In this document: positions 1 through 6,290 of the stretch, piece after piece
Numbering within the stretch: the stretch's first letter is position 1
How the letters are laid out: each line of letters starts with the position of its first letter
NCBI GenBank assembly: GCA_030615705.1
Contig: JAUWYT010000101.1
Span: 1-6,290, forward strand
DNA: 6,290 bases
Origin: Chloroflexota bacterium
Lineage (GTDB): Bacteria; Chloroflexota; Anaerolineae; VGOG01
Reading direction: 5' to 3'
Made by a program: the position numbers and the translations under genes
Notes under the pieces: generated by a model
What the model was told of the DNA's origin: nothing
Databases searched by the model: none
What the model saw: the letters and a program-made list of their open reading frames with translations, nothing else

Positions 1-120
1 GATCACATCGGGATAAAACTCTACATCATAGAGCAGAGGGCCGGCTGAGCATCCGGTCATGTTTAGCCCTACCAGGGTCAACACGATCACTAGCGCTAAC
101 GACAGGTGTGCAAGTTTCAA
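1..120 (-). CDS. Putative lipoprotein, N-terminal part (gene runs off the window)
   Basis: Forty codons are visible, read leftwards from a TTG at 120-118. The product starts MKLAHLSLALVIVLTLVGLN and continues into MTGC then SAGPLLYDVEFYPDVI. This is a classic lipoprotein signal: a Lys near the N-terminus, a hydrophobic core at residues 4-19, and a lipobox-like MTG-Cys with Cys24 as the predicted lipidated residue. Met at the -3 position is less usual than Leu. TTG is chosen because a strong AGGAGGT lies 9 nt upstream, no ATG or GTG is available in frame, and an in-frame TGA lies further upstream. The stretch after the Cys (LLYDVEFYPDVI) resembles the start of FlgD/Ig-like beta domains that often read xPDVIxPNxDG, but the window ends before this can be tested. 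It is transcribed divergently from folC. Function is unknown; an envelope-anchored role is inferred only from the signal. Confidence 0.62.
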   Translation of the reverse strand, partial: MKLAHLSLALVIVLTLVGLNMTGCSAGPLLYDVEFYPDVI

Positions 121-129
121 ATCAGCGGT

Positions 130-136
130 ACCTCCT
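130..136 (-). promoter_or_regulatory. Ribosome binding site deciding the TTG start of the lipoprotein gene
   Basis: On the minus strand the sequence reads AGGAGGT, a near-perfect Shine-Dalgarno, 9 nt before the TTG at 120-118. It is the main reason to accept a non-ATG start here. Confidence 0.6.
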
Positions 137-179
137 CGATGCTTCGCTTGCGAGATAGCTTGTCACTTTGCCAGCATGA

Positions 180-208
180 AGTTTACTAGATTATGGGCGA
201 ATAGTCAA
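180..208 (-). promoter_or_regulatory. Candidate sigma70-type promoter for the lipoprotein gene
   Basis: On the minus strand a TTGACT (-35, positions 208-203, 5 of 6 matches to consensus) is followed after exactly 17 nt by TAAACT (-10, positions 185-180, 4 of 6). It sits about 60 nt upstream of the TTG start. Found by eye only. Confidence 0.4.
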
Positions 209-222
209 GGCCATTCCCGTAT

Positions 223-251
223 TTTACTTTTTACCTCAGTTGGTATAGAAT
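223..251 (+). promoter_or_regulatory. Candidate sigma70-type promoter for the folC-GH99-lon run
   Basis: A TTTACT (-35, 223-228, 4 of 6 matches) is followed after 17 nt by TAGAAT (-10, 246-251, 5 of 6 matches). The surrounding DNA is locally AT-rich. Transcription would begin near 258, giving a leader of about 50 nt before folC. No clear promoter was seen in the 24-27 nt gaps before the next two genes, so this may serve all three. Found by eye only. Confidence 0.38.
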
Positions 252-279
252 AAACGTTGAACTTCTGAGGGAAATAAAT

Positions 280-298
280 CCAATGCCCGTTGGGCTGG
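280..298 (+). promoter_or_regulatory. Small hairpin in the folC leader
   Basis: CCA-AT-GCCC-GTT-GGGC-TGG can fold into a 7-bp stem: CCA pairs with TGG and GCCC with GGGC, with a 2-nt bulge and a GTT loop. It ends 10 nt before the folC ATG. It has no T-tract and is not a terminator. It might affect translation initiation, since the AAGG just before folC lies directly behind it, but a stem this short can arise by chance. Confidence 0.22.
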
Positions 299-308
299 CT
301 AACAAGGT

Positions 309-1655
309 ATGTTAACCTACAAGGACGCTCTCGACTACATCTACAGCTTCACCGATTACGAGAAGAAAAGCTCCTACCGATACGCACCTGAAACCTTTGA
401 CCTAGCTCGCGTTGAAAAGTTGTTGGTCTCGCTCAATAACCCCCACCAGCGCTTTAAATCAATCCACATTGCCGGGACTAAGGGCAAGGGTTCAGTGGCG
501 GCGATGAGCGAATCTATCCTGCGGGCCGCTGGCTACCGGACGGGTCTCTACACCTCACCTCACCTACATACCTTACGAGAGAGGATTCAAGTTAACGGCC
601 GGTTGATCCCCCAAGAAACGGTAGCTTCCCTCACTGAGCAATTGCAGCCTCTAGTGAGCCAGGTCGAGGGTCTCACCACCTTCGAGATCATCACCGCCTT
701 GGGCTTCCTCTATTTCGTTGAGCGGGGGGTAGAGTTTGCTGTTCTGGAGGTGGGCATGGGCGGCCGGCTGGACGCCACCAACGTCGTCAATTCCCTGGTA
801 GATATCATAACCTCCCTCAGCTACGATCACACTCATATCTTGGGTGAGACCCTGCCCCTAATCGCGCGGGAGAAGGCCGGCATTATCAAGAGCAAAGCTT
901 TGGTTGTCAGTGCTCCACAGGTACCGGAGGCTATGGCCGTTATCGAAGAGGTGTGTAGGGAGAAGGATGCCGAGCTAACGGTGATCGGCCGGGACTGGAC
1001 GTGGGAGGTGGGGGAGGCGAACCTGGAAGGGCAATGGTTTAGAGTCACGACTAACGAGTTACGAGTTACGAGTTACGAACTTTGGATACCTTTGCTTGGC
1101 AGGCATCAACTGATTAACGCCACTGTAGTCGTCGCCGCTATCGAGAAACTGCGCCAGCGGGGCATCAACATCTCCGAGGCCAGCGTCAGGGAGGGGCTGC
1201 GCCAGGTGCGCTGGCCGGGGCGGCTGGAGATCCTGGGACGGAGGCCACTTGTGGTCGCCGATTGTGCCCATAACGCTGACTCGGCTGGGAAGCTGAAAGC
1301 CGCCCTGGAAGAGCTATTTACGTACCGCCACCTGATCCTGATCTTCGGCGCCTCTACTGATAAGGACATCGAGGGGATGATGGGAGAGCTCTTCCCTCTA
1401 GCTCACCAGGTCATCGTCACCCAGGCTAGGCATGCTCGTGCTACGGACTCTTGCGTACTTCACCAGAAAGCCCTGACTCTGAGGCGGGAGGTCATGGTCA
1501 GCGACAGCGTAGACGGGGCCCTGAGTTTGGCCTTGGAAACGGCCGGCCCGCAGGATCTGATCTGTGTCACCGGCTCCATCTTCGTAGTGGCCGAAGCTCG
1601 CGAAGCCTGGTCCAAGAAGCAGGGATCAGAGATGCCAGAACGCGATTGTGAGTAG
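309..1655 (+). CDS. folC: Bifunctional folylpolyglutamate synthase / dihydrofolate synthase
   Basis: A 448-residue Mur-ligase-type enzyme that adds glutamate to folates (and, in bifunctional members, to dihydropteroate) using ATP in the cytoplasm. Visible motifs are the P-loop AGTKGKGS at residues 55-62, the omega-loop SPHL at 83-86, EVGMGGRLDATN at 147-158, YDHT at 172-175, and REKAGIIK with the family's carbamylated lysine expected at K189. The C-terminal-domain motif DCAHN at 318-322 has Cys where many homologues have Gly. Length is normal for the family. The ATG at 309 is the only sensible start, because an in-frame TAA lies at 300-302 and the N-terminus (LTYKDALDYIYSF) fits the family. 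The preceding AAGG is too close for a good ribosome site, so initiation may be weak or coupled to a mini-ORF at 283-315. A heptamer repeat inserts extra residues near 247-257. The next gene starts 27 nt downstream. Whether it has both activities cannot be told from sequence. Confidence 0.95.
   Translation: MLTYKDALDYIYSFTDYEKKSSYRYAPETFDLARVEKLLVSLNNPHQRFKSIHIAGTKGKGSVAAMSESILRAAGYRTGLYTSPHLHTLRERIQVNGRLIPQETVASLTEQLQPLVSQVEGLTTFEIITALGFLYFVERGVEFAVLEVGMGGRLDATNVVNSLVDIITSLSYDHTHILGETLPLIAREKAGIIKSKALVVSAPQVPEAMAVIEEVCREKDAELTVIGRDWTWEVGEANLEGQWFRVTTNELRVTSYELWIPLLGRHQLINATVVVAAIEKLRQRGINISEASVREGLRQVRWPGRLEILGRRPLVVADCAHNADSAGKLKAALEELFTYRHLILIFGASTDKDIEGMMGELFPLAHQVIVTQARHARATDSCVLHQKALTLRREVMVSDSVDGALSLALETAGPQDLICVTGSIFVVAEAREAWSKKQGSEMPERDCE
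1047..1081 (+). repeat. Heptanucleotide tandem repeat (ACGAGTT) inside folC
   Basis: Three perfect direct copies of ACGAGTT at 1054-1074 are flanked by degenerate copies (ACGACTA at 1047-1053, ACGAACT at 1075-1081). Three heptamers make 21 nt, so the array stays in the folC frame, encoding roughly TTNELRVTSYEL. It falls in the variable stretch before WIPLLGRHQ, which leads into the linker between the two FolC domains, where extra residues should be tolerated. I saw no other copy of this array in the window. Confidence 0.85.
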
Positions 1656-1682
1656 AAAGCGATGTAGGGAGGATAAGCGACG

Positions 1683-3188
1683 ATGAAAGCCATACTATTT
1701 AGGGGCCGGATTGCCTTGGCAGGTTTGCTGATAAGCTTGGGGGTGCTGGTCTTCTCTCAAGCCCTGAGCGTGGAGGGGGCGCCTGTTCCCCAGCCCGAGG
1801 CGAGCGGCAATTCGGTGCTATACAGGGCCAGGATAGTGCTCAGCACGTCTTCCGATTGGACACGGCTCTACGTCCGCAGCGGGGAGCGGATCCTCAATGT
1901 CAACACCACGATCCTGCAGGGCAACGCCGTGACAACTCGAGTTGGGTGGGACAAGGACGAGCTCTACCTGGGGCAACCTCTGGCTGATGCTCTGGCCAAG
2001 ATGGTCAAGGTTCAGTACGATTTGGTGATGACGGGCTTGGATAATGACACTCATATCTTCTTTGAGAATCAGAAGGGTGATTTGGGCGTTACCACGACGG
2101 AGCTCTATAGCTACAACTCGCCGATCGCCACCCCCATCGCCTCTTGGTCCAATCTCCTTAACATCCCCGGCGATCCCTCTAATCCCTTCTCCTTCTCTAT
2201 ATCTGATTCCCATTTCACAACTGGTGCCCCTTTGCCACAATACCGTGTCTCACCCAAATTGGTTTTGGCCTTTTACTACCCCTGGTATGATCCTGATTCC
2301 TGGTCGAGCCCTGCTCTTGAAGATCATCCTCTTATTCCCTATAGCTCTGATGACATGACGGCTATCACCAGGCACATCAACTGGGCGCAGCAGTATGGCA
2401 TTCATGGCTTCATCTCCTCTTGGTGGGGTTCGGGCAACTTCCGGGATATCAGTTTCACCAAACTCCTCACAGCGACGCTAGGCACCGACTTTAAAGTGAC
2501 TATCTACTTCGAGACCCTCGGCGAGCGTTTCAGGACACCTCAAGATGTCATTGATCAGTTGGAGTATGTCTTGGATTCCTACGGTGATCACCCCAACTTC
2601 TTGCGCTATCGGGGTAAGCCGGTGATTTTTCTCTATTCCGTTGAGGGCGTAGCTAGAAAACACGGTCAAACCCCTCTCCAGGCCTGGCAGGCTATACTTG
2701 ATCAAATACGTGCCGATGGTTACGATGCGGTGTGGATCGGCCACACCTTTGACACGAGCTATCTTGAGGTGTTCGATGGTCTACACGCCTATGGTTTCTA
2801 CGCCGAAGATCTGCCCGAAGTATATTCTTCGGTTTCAGGCCAGGTGAGGACCTATCACTTCCTGCAGGCCCCAAACGCCGAAAGGAAAATCTGGGTGCCA
2901 GCGGTTATGCCCGGCTACGATGATGACCTCTTGGGCCGCCCTGGCGCCTGGTACCTTGATCGAGCTGACGGTGAGACTTACAGCTCTACTTTCCGAGGGG
3001 CCATTCAGTCCCAAGCTGATTGGATTGTTATCACTAGCTTTAACGAGTGGTGGGAGAATACTCACATCGAGCCCAGCGCTGACTACGGTTTTACTTACCT
3101 TGAACTGACAAGGGAATGGTCGGGTAGCTTTCTCTCAGCAGCTCCTCATGCTGTTCTCTTGCCACTGATCATAAAGAACCTTCAATGA
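1683..3188 (+). CDS. Exported GH99-like glycoside hydrolase (endo-alpha-mannosidase fold)
   Basis: A 501-residue secreted protein. Residues 1-33 form a signal peptide: Arg/Lys near the start, a hydrophobic core of about 11-25, and likely cleavage near 29-33. Residues about 44-185 are a beta-rich region I cannot assign. Residues about 190-490 look like a GH99-type barrel: it opens with LVLAFYYPWYDPDSW (193-207), contains YGIHGFISSWWGSG, and carries the signature SFNEWWENTHIEPS with E455 and E458 three residues apart, as for the two catalytic glutamates of GH99 enzymes. Known GH99 enzymes cleave internal alpha-mannosidic bonds by a retaining mechanism. The substrate here is unknown, and related barrel families (GH71, WbsX-like) share this pattern. 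The C-terminus AVLLPLIIKNLQ resembles a tail common on Chloroflexota exported proteins. The ATG at 1683 has AGGGAGGA at 1666-1673. The gene lies between folC and lon on the same strand and was probably co-transcribed, without obvious functional linkage. Confidence 0.82.
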   Translation: MKAILFRGRIALAGLLISLGVLVFSQALSVEGAPVPQPEASGNSVLYRARIVLSTSSDWTRLYVRSGERILNVNTTILQGNAVTTRVGWDKDELYLGQPLADALAKMVKVQYDLVMTGLDNDTHIFFENQKGDLGVTTTELYSYNSPIATPIASWSNLLNIPGDPSNPFSFSISDSHFTTGAPLPQYRVSPKLVLAFYYPWYDPDSWSSPALEDHPLIPYSSDDMTAITRHINWAQQYGIHGFISSWWGSGNFRDISFTKLLTATLGTDFKVTIYFETLGERFRTPQDVIDQLEYVLDSYGDHPNFLRYRGKPVIFLYSVEGVARKHGQTPLQAWQAILDQIRADGYDAVWIGHTFDTSYLEVFDGLHAYGFYAEDLPEVYSSVSGQVRTYHFLQAPNAERKIWVPAVMPGYDDDLLGRPGAWYLDRADGETYSSTFRGAIQSQADWIVITSFNEWWENTHIEPSADYGFTYLELTREWSGSFLSAAPHAVLLPLIIKNLQ

Positions 3189-3198
3189 ACAGAAGTGT

Positions 3199-3203
3199 GG
3201 AGG
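3199..3203 (+). promoter_or_regulatory. Ribosome binding site deciding the lon start
   Basis: GGAGG lies 9 nt before the ATG at 3213, an ideal spacing. A GTG at 3195 would also be in frame, but it sits upstream of this site, and the extra residues it adds (MWRRSS) do not look like Lon. The ATG is preferred. Confidence 0.7.
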
Positions 3204-3212
3204 CGTAGCTCG

Positions 3213-5675
3213 ATGGCGGATACAGATATGGAACAACTTCTTGAGGAGGGAGGCTTCTTGGCCATCAGTGGTCGGCGAGCTGAAGGAGCGCCCCAGGATT
3301 CGAGAGATGAGATTGTTGAACAAACCGACGAGATTGCCGAGTACCCCTTACTTCCCCTACGCGATACAGTCATCTTCCCTCACATGGTTACCCCTCTCTT
3401 TGTGGGTCGCGATCGCTCGCTGAAGGCCGTGGAGGCGGCGATGACCACTGAGGGCACTATCGTCGTTGTGGCCCAGAAGGATGCCGAAGTGCAAGAGCCA
3501 GGCCCCGATGACATCTACACCATCGGCACCGAGATGTCCATCGCCCGAATGTGGCACTTGCCTGATGGCACGACCAACATTTGGGGGCAGGGTAGGCGAA
3601 GGGTTGAAATCCTCAATTTTATGCAGGTTGACCCTTATATCAAAGTAAGAGTCAGGAACATAATAGAGCCCAGTGAGAAAAACCTCTCTACTCAAGCGCT
3701 GATGCGCGCCGTGCTGGCTCTCTTTGAAAAGTGTGTGCAATTGGACCGCAACCTCCCTGAGGACGCTTATGTGATTGCCATGAACATTGATGAGCCAGGT
3801 TGGCTGGCGGACCTTGTGGCCTCGTCTCTCAACATAGATGTCGAAAAGCGCCAGGAGATCCTGGAGGCCATTCAGTCGGCTGCCCGCTTGCAACAATTGA
3901 GCATCCTTCTGGCCCAGGAGCTAGACGTCCTGGAGCTGGAGGATCGGATCCACTCTCAGGTGCAGCAAGAGGTTGACAAATCCCAGCGCGAGTATTTCCT
4001 GCGGCAACAGATGAAGGCTATCCAGACCGAGTTGGGTGAGATTGATGGCCAGTTCCAAGAGCTTAACGAACTGAGGGAAAAGATCGCTGGCGCTGAGATG
4101 CCAGAGGAGGTGTGCCTGAAGGCGGAGAAGGAGCTTGGCCGGCTCTCTTCCATGCCCCCTGCTTCTCCTGAGGTGAGTGTCATTCGCACCTACCTCGACT
4201 GGTTGATCGAATTACCTTGGAGCAAGGCCACAGAGGACAACATGGACATTTCAGCCGCGGCCAAGGTATTGGAGGACAGTCACTATGGTTTGGCCAAGGC
4301 CAAGGAGCGCATCCTGGAATACATGGCCGTCCGCAAACTGGCCGCCGACAAGATGCGCAGCCCTATCCTGTGCTTCGTGGGGCCGCCGGGGACGGGTAAG
4401 ACCTCCCTTGGTAAGGCTATTGCCCAGGCGCTGGGGAGGAAGTTCGTGCGGGTGAGCCTGGGCGGCGTCCGGGATGAGGCAGAGATAAGGGGTCACCGGC
4501 GCACTTATGTGGGGGCTATGCCAGGCCGCATCATCCAGACCATGCGTCGTGCCGAAACCATCAATCCCCTCTTCATGCTGGACGAGATAGACAAGGTGGG
4601 CATTGACTTCCGAGGCGACCCCTCGGCCGCCTTGCTAGAGGTGTTGGACCCTGAGCAGAACCACGCCTTCTCCGATCACTACCTGGACGTGTCCTATGAC
4701 CTATCGAAGGTCATGTTCGTCACCACGGCCAACATCCTCGACCCCGTCCCCCCAGCCCTGCGTGACCGCATGGAGGTCATTGAGTTCCCTGGCTACATTG
4801 AGGAGGAGAAGCTAGAGATAGCCAGGCGGTTTCTCGTTCCCCGGCAGCTAGCGGAAAATGGCTTGGACGAGACTAAACTCCGGTTCTCAGACGGAGCTTT
4901 GCGCCAGATCATCCGCGAGTACACCTACGAAGCCGGGGTGCGCAACCTGGAGCGAGAGATTGCCAACATCTGTCGCAAGGTGGCTCGACGAGTGGCTGAT
5001 GGTAAGCAAGCCCCCCGTCGCATCACCGCCCAGTCGTTGGTTAAGTACCTAGGCCCGCCACAGTTCACCTACGGCCTGGCCGAGAAGGAGGACGAAATCG
5101 GGGTAGCCATGGGCATCGCCTGGACAGAGGCTGGTGGAGACATCATGCCCGTGGAAGTGACCTTGATGGAGGGCAAGGGCAGTCTCATGCTCACTGGCCA
5201 GTTGGGCGAGGTGATGCAGGAATCAGGCCAGGCAGCCCTCTCCTATGCTCGTTCTCACGCCGAGGAGCTGGGCATCAAGGAGCGAAACTTTGACAAGCTG
5301 GACATCCACATCCACGTGCCGGAGGGGGCCATCCCCAAGGACGGTCCCTCGGCGGGGATAACCATGGCCACGGCCCTCGTCTCGGCCCTCGCCAGGCGTC
5401 CCGTCCGTCATGACGTGGGCATGACGGGCGAGATCACCCTGCGGGGGCGGGTGCTGCCCATTGGTGGCTTCAAGGAGAAGGTTCTGGCCGCTCACCGGGC
5501 TGGGCTAAAGACCGTCATCCTGCCGAAGAGAAATAAAAAGGACATGGTCGAAATCCCCAACAAGGTCAAACGGGACATGGAGTTCGTCTTCGTAGAGCGG
5601 ATGGACGAGGTGCTGGCCGTGGCTCTGTTGCCGGAATCCAAGCCCCCTCCCAAGGGCAGGAGGGCTTCGCACTAA
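3213..5675 (+). CDS. lon: ATP-dependent protease La (Lon)
   Basis: An 820-residue LonA-type protease that unfolds and degrades damaged and regulatory proteins in the cytoplasm as a hexameric ring. Domains in order: a short acidic N-terminal extension; the substrate-binding LAN domain from about residue 44 ([15 protein letters not shown]) to 240; a helical, coiled-coil-like segment rich in Glu, Gln and Lys at about 240-330; the AAA+ module with Walker A GPPGTGKT (390-397) and Walker B FMLDEID (D457, E458); and the protease domain from about 615. The catalytic serine is S713 in PKDGPSAG and the lysine is K756 in FKEKVLAAH. Their 43-residue spacing equals that of E. coli S679/K722. Length is slightly above E. 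coli's 784. No membrane segment is present, so it is not LonB. All catalytic motifs are intact. It starts 24 nt after the hydrolase gene. No CIRCE or other heat-shock element is evident in that gap, and no clear terminator follows. Confidence 0.97.
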   Translation: MADTDMEQLLEEGGFLAISGRRAEGAPQDSRDEIVEQTDEIAEYPLLPLRDTVIFPHMVTPLFVGRDRSLKAVEAAMTTEGTIVVVAQKDAEVQEPGPDDIYTIGTEMSIARMWHLPDGTTNIWGQGRRRVEILNFMQVDPYIKVRVRNIIEPSEKNLSTQALMRAVLALFEKCVQLDRNLPEDAYVIAMNIDEPGWLADLVASSLNIDVEKRQEILEAIQSAARLQQLSILLAQELDVLELEDRIHSQVQQEVDKSQREYFLRQQMKAIQTELGEIDGQFQELNELREKIAGAEMPEEVCLKAEKELGRLSSMPPASPEVSVIRTYLDWLIELPWSKATEDNMDISAAAKVLEDSHYGLAKAKERILEYMAVRKLAADKMRSPILCFVGPPGTGKTSLGKAIAQALGRKFVRVSLGGVRDEAEIRGHRRTYVGAMPGRIIQTMRRAETINPLFMLDEIDKVGIDFRGDPSAALLEVLDPEQNHAFSDHYLDVSYDLSKVMFVTTANILDPVPPALRDRMEVIEFPGYIEEEKLEIARRFLVPRQLAENGLDETKLRFSDGALRQIIREYTYEAGVRNLEREIANICRKVARRVADGKQAPRRITAQSLVKYLGPPQFTYGLAEKEDEIGVAMGIAWTEAGGDIMPVEVTLMEGKGSLMLTGQLGEVMQESGQAALSYARSHAEELGIKERNFDKLDIHIHVPEGAIPKDGPSAGITMATALVSALARRPVRHDVGMTGEITLRGRVLPIGGFKEKVLAAHRAGLKTVILPKRNKKDMVEIPNKVKRDMEFVFVERMDEVLAVALLPESKPPPKGRRASH

Positions 5676-5743
5676 GAGGCGCGCAACCGAGCATTGATCC
5701 CTGCTTGCGTGAAGGGGCAACGGCTGGCGTGAGTGAACGATTT

Positions 5744-5998
5744 ATGAAAGATTGACTTCGTCTTTGGACGGCCCAAGGAAGCCTCCAAGTCGGGAGGAAG
5801 CAATTCATCCCCGTCACCTATCCTGAGGCCGCTGTCCTCGCTCACTACGAGCAGGGACGGGAGGGCAAGAACGAGGCCCAGGTGACTGTAAGAGTGATTG
5901 TTGATGATCAGCTTGTCGAGTAGATCTGTAAGCTCACCAGGAAATCCACCGGAAAGGTCAAGGATGTGACAAGGTGGGAGGTGAGTTGTCCCAAATAA
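5744..5998 (+). pseudogene. Probable decayed small gene of unknown family
   Basis: One plus-strand frame is open from 5756 to a TAA at 5996-5998, apart from a TAG at 5921-5923. It reads QFIPVTYPEAAVLAHYEQ, then QVTVRVIVDDQLVE, the TAG, and then ICKLTRKSTGKVKDVTRWEV. Codons around 5800-5920 begin with G unusually often, as coding DNA does. An ATG at 5744 hits TGA after three codons. Dropping one base from the AAA run at 5747-5749 and adding one G at 5792-5794 would join MKIDFVFGRPKEASKSG to RKQFIPV and give a protein of about 84 residues with a single internal stop. That reconstruction is inference. I do not recognise the family. It lies about 70 nt after lon on the same strand, with no good ribosome site. 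It could be a chance open frame or contain sequencing errors. Confidence 0.35.
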
Positions 5999-6146
5999 TC
6001 ACTCGCCCCTGTCTTCTGTACTTCTGAATTGCATCACCAGCATCGCTCTCCTCGTGGATCTTCTCTAGCGCTTGCGCCAGGTCGGCGATCAGCTCCTCCG
6101 CGTCCTCGATGCCCAGGACGTTATGGATTGCAAACCCCGAGCCCGT
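5958..6146 (-). pseudogene. C-terminal remnant of a Cys/Met-metabolism PLP-dependent enzyme
   Basis: This minus-strand frame, open from just after a TGA at 6149-6147 to a TGA at 5960-5958, reads [18 protein letters not shown] followed by IADLAQALEKIHEES. This closely matches the usual C-terminal pattern of cystathionine gamma-synthase / O-acetylhomoserine sulfhydrylase-type enzymes (roughly RLSVGIED-x-x-DLIADL-x-QAL). Nothing of the catalytic domain or the PLP lysine precedes it. It begins inside the 3' end of cimA in a different frame, has no start codon, and runs some 30 residues past the usual family end. The simplest reading is that a deletion or rearrangement left the tail of a lost met gene fused next to cimA. 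The exact family member cannot be decided from so little. Confidence 0.5.
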
Positions 6147-6290
6147 TCAACAGGCCATATTCCAAGCTATCGGCCAAGGCCTGCCAACTGGCCTCGATGA
6201 TGTTAGTAGAACTGCCCACGGTGCTCCAGGTGCGGCTCCCCCAGGTGGAATCAATGAGCACGCGGACCTGGGCCGCCGTGCCAGCCTCGC
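6121..6290 (-). CDS. cimA: Citramalate synthase, C-terminal part (gene enters from the right edge)
   Basis: The last 55 residues are visible, read leftwards to a TAA at 6123-6121. The stretch [20 protein letters not shown] followed by [20 protein letters not shown] matches the end of the LeuA-type allosteric/dimerisation domain. The form VRVLIDS...[20 protein letters not shown] is characteristic of the CimA branch, as opposed to 2-isopropylmalate synthase. CimA condenses pyruvate with acetyl-CoA to (R)-citramalate, the first step of the threonine-independent route to isoleucine, and this domain typically binds isoleucine for feedback control. The catalytic TIM barrel lies outside the window. 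The final residues (NGLGVCNP) do not look like the family and coincide with the PLP-enzyme remnant in another frame, so the original C-terminus may have been replaced by a rearrangement. The gene converges on lon. Confidence 0.8.
   Translation of the reverse strand, partial: EAGTAAQVRVLIDSTWGSRTWSTVGSSTNIIEASWQALADSLEYGLLNGLGVCNP

Noticed and set aside
59..253. Plus-strand open frame of 64 codons
   Set aside because: It is antisense to the lipoprotein start and the divergent promoter region, has no ribosome site, and its protein is Cys/Ser/Arg-rich without family features.
1818..2240. Minus-strand open frame of 140 codons inside the GH99-like gene
   Set aside because: It is a mirror of a well-supported plus-strand gene. 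The translation is low-complexity (Gly/Arg/Glu) and lacks any recognisable motif or ribosome site.
1683..3188. Possibility that the GH99-like gene is a mobile cargo gene
   Set aside because: No terminal repeats, integrase or transposase are seen around it, and the tight spacing to both neighbours looks like a normal operon.
3195..3212. GTG start for lon, six codons upstream of the ATG
   Set aside because: The GGAGG ribosome site lies downstream of this GTG and is well spaced for the ATG at 3213.
3357..3896. Minus-strand open frame of 179 codons inside lon
   Set aside because: It lies wholly opposite the conserved Lon N-terminal domain, and its translation shows no domain. Long antisense frames are common in GC-rich genes.
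5645..5664. Hairpin CCCTCC / GGAGGG at the end of lon as a terminator
   Set aside because: The 6-bp GC stem with an 8-nt loop lies inside the coding sequence and is not followed by a T-tract.
5780..5798. CCTCC / GGAGG inverted repeat after lon as a terminator
   Set aside because: It has only five pairs and no T-run, and it lies within the putative decayed gene.
5672..5998. Minus-strand frame open for 108 codons between lon and the cimA side
   Set aside because: Its codons align exactly opposite those of the plus-strand remnant, it has no start codon except an internal GTG, and the G-first codon bias favours the plus strand.

Overview
The window looks like ordinary chromosomal DNA from a mid-to-high GC bacterium, most likely a member of the Chloroflexota. 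This is inferred, not proven. The clues are the overall feel of the FolC and Lon sequences and the secreted hydrolase ending in a PLPLIIKN-type tail, which I associate with Chloroflexota exported proteins. No rRNA, tRNA, CRISPR array, transposase or phage gene is visible.

Layout: (1) Positions 1-120, minus strand, hold the start of a lipoprotein gene that leaves the window. It begins with TTG behind a strong AGGAGGT ribosome site. (2) Positions 121-308 are a divergent intergenic region with one plausible sigma70-type promoter in each direction and a small hairpin before folC. (3) Positions 309-5675, plus strand, carry a compact run of three genes: folC (folylpolyglutamate/dihydrofolate synthase), an exported GH99-like glycoside hydrolase, and lon (ATP-dependent protease La). 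The gaps are 27 and 24 nt, so they are probably co-transcribed. (4) Positions 5676-6120 contain no intact gene. They hold what looks like a decayed small plus-strand gene of unknown family, then a minus-strand scrap matching the C-terminus of Cys/Met-metabolism PLP enzymes. (5) Positions 6121-6290, minus strand, hold the C-terminus of citramalate synthase (cimA), converging on lon.

The three main genes do not form an obvious pathway: folate polyglutamylation, extracellular or envelope glycan cleavage, and cytoplasmic protein quality control. Their clustering looks like operon packing and not a functional system. I found no convincing undescribed system. The points most worth a second look are the in-frame heptanucleotide repeat inside folC, the GH99-like protein with an unassigned N-terminal domain and lineage-type C-terminal tail, and the gene-decay zone between lon and cimA, where a PLP-enzyme tail abuts the end of cimA in another frame.
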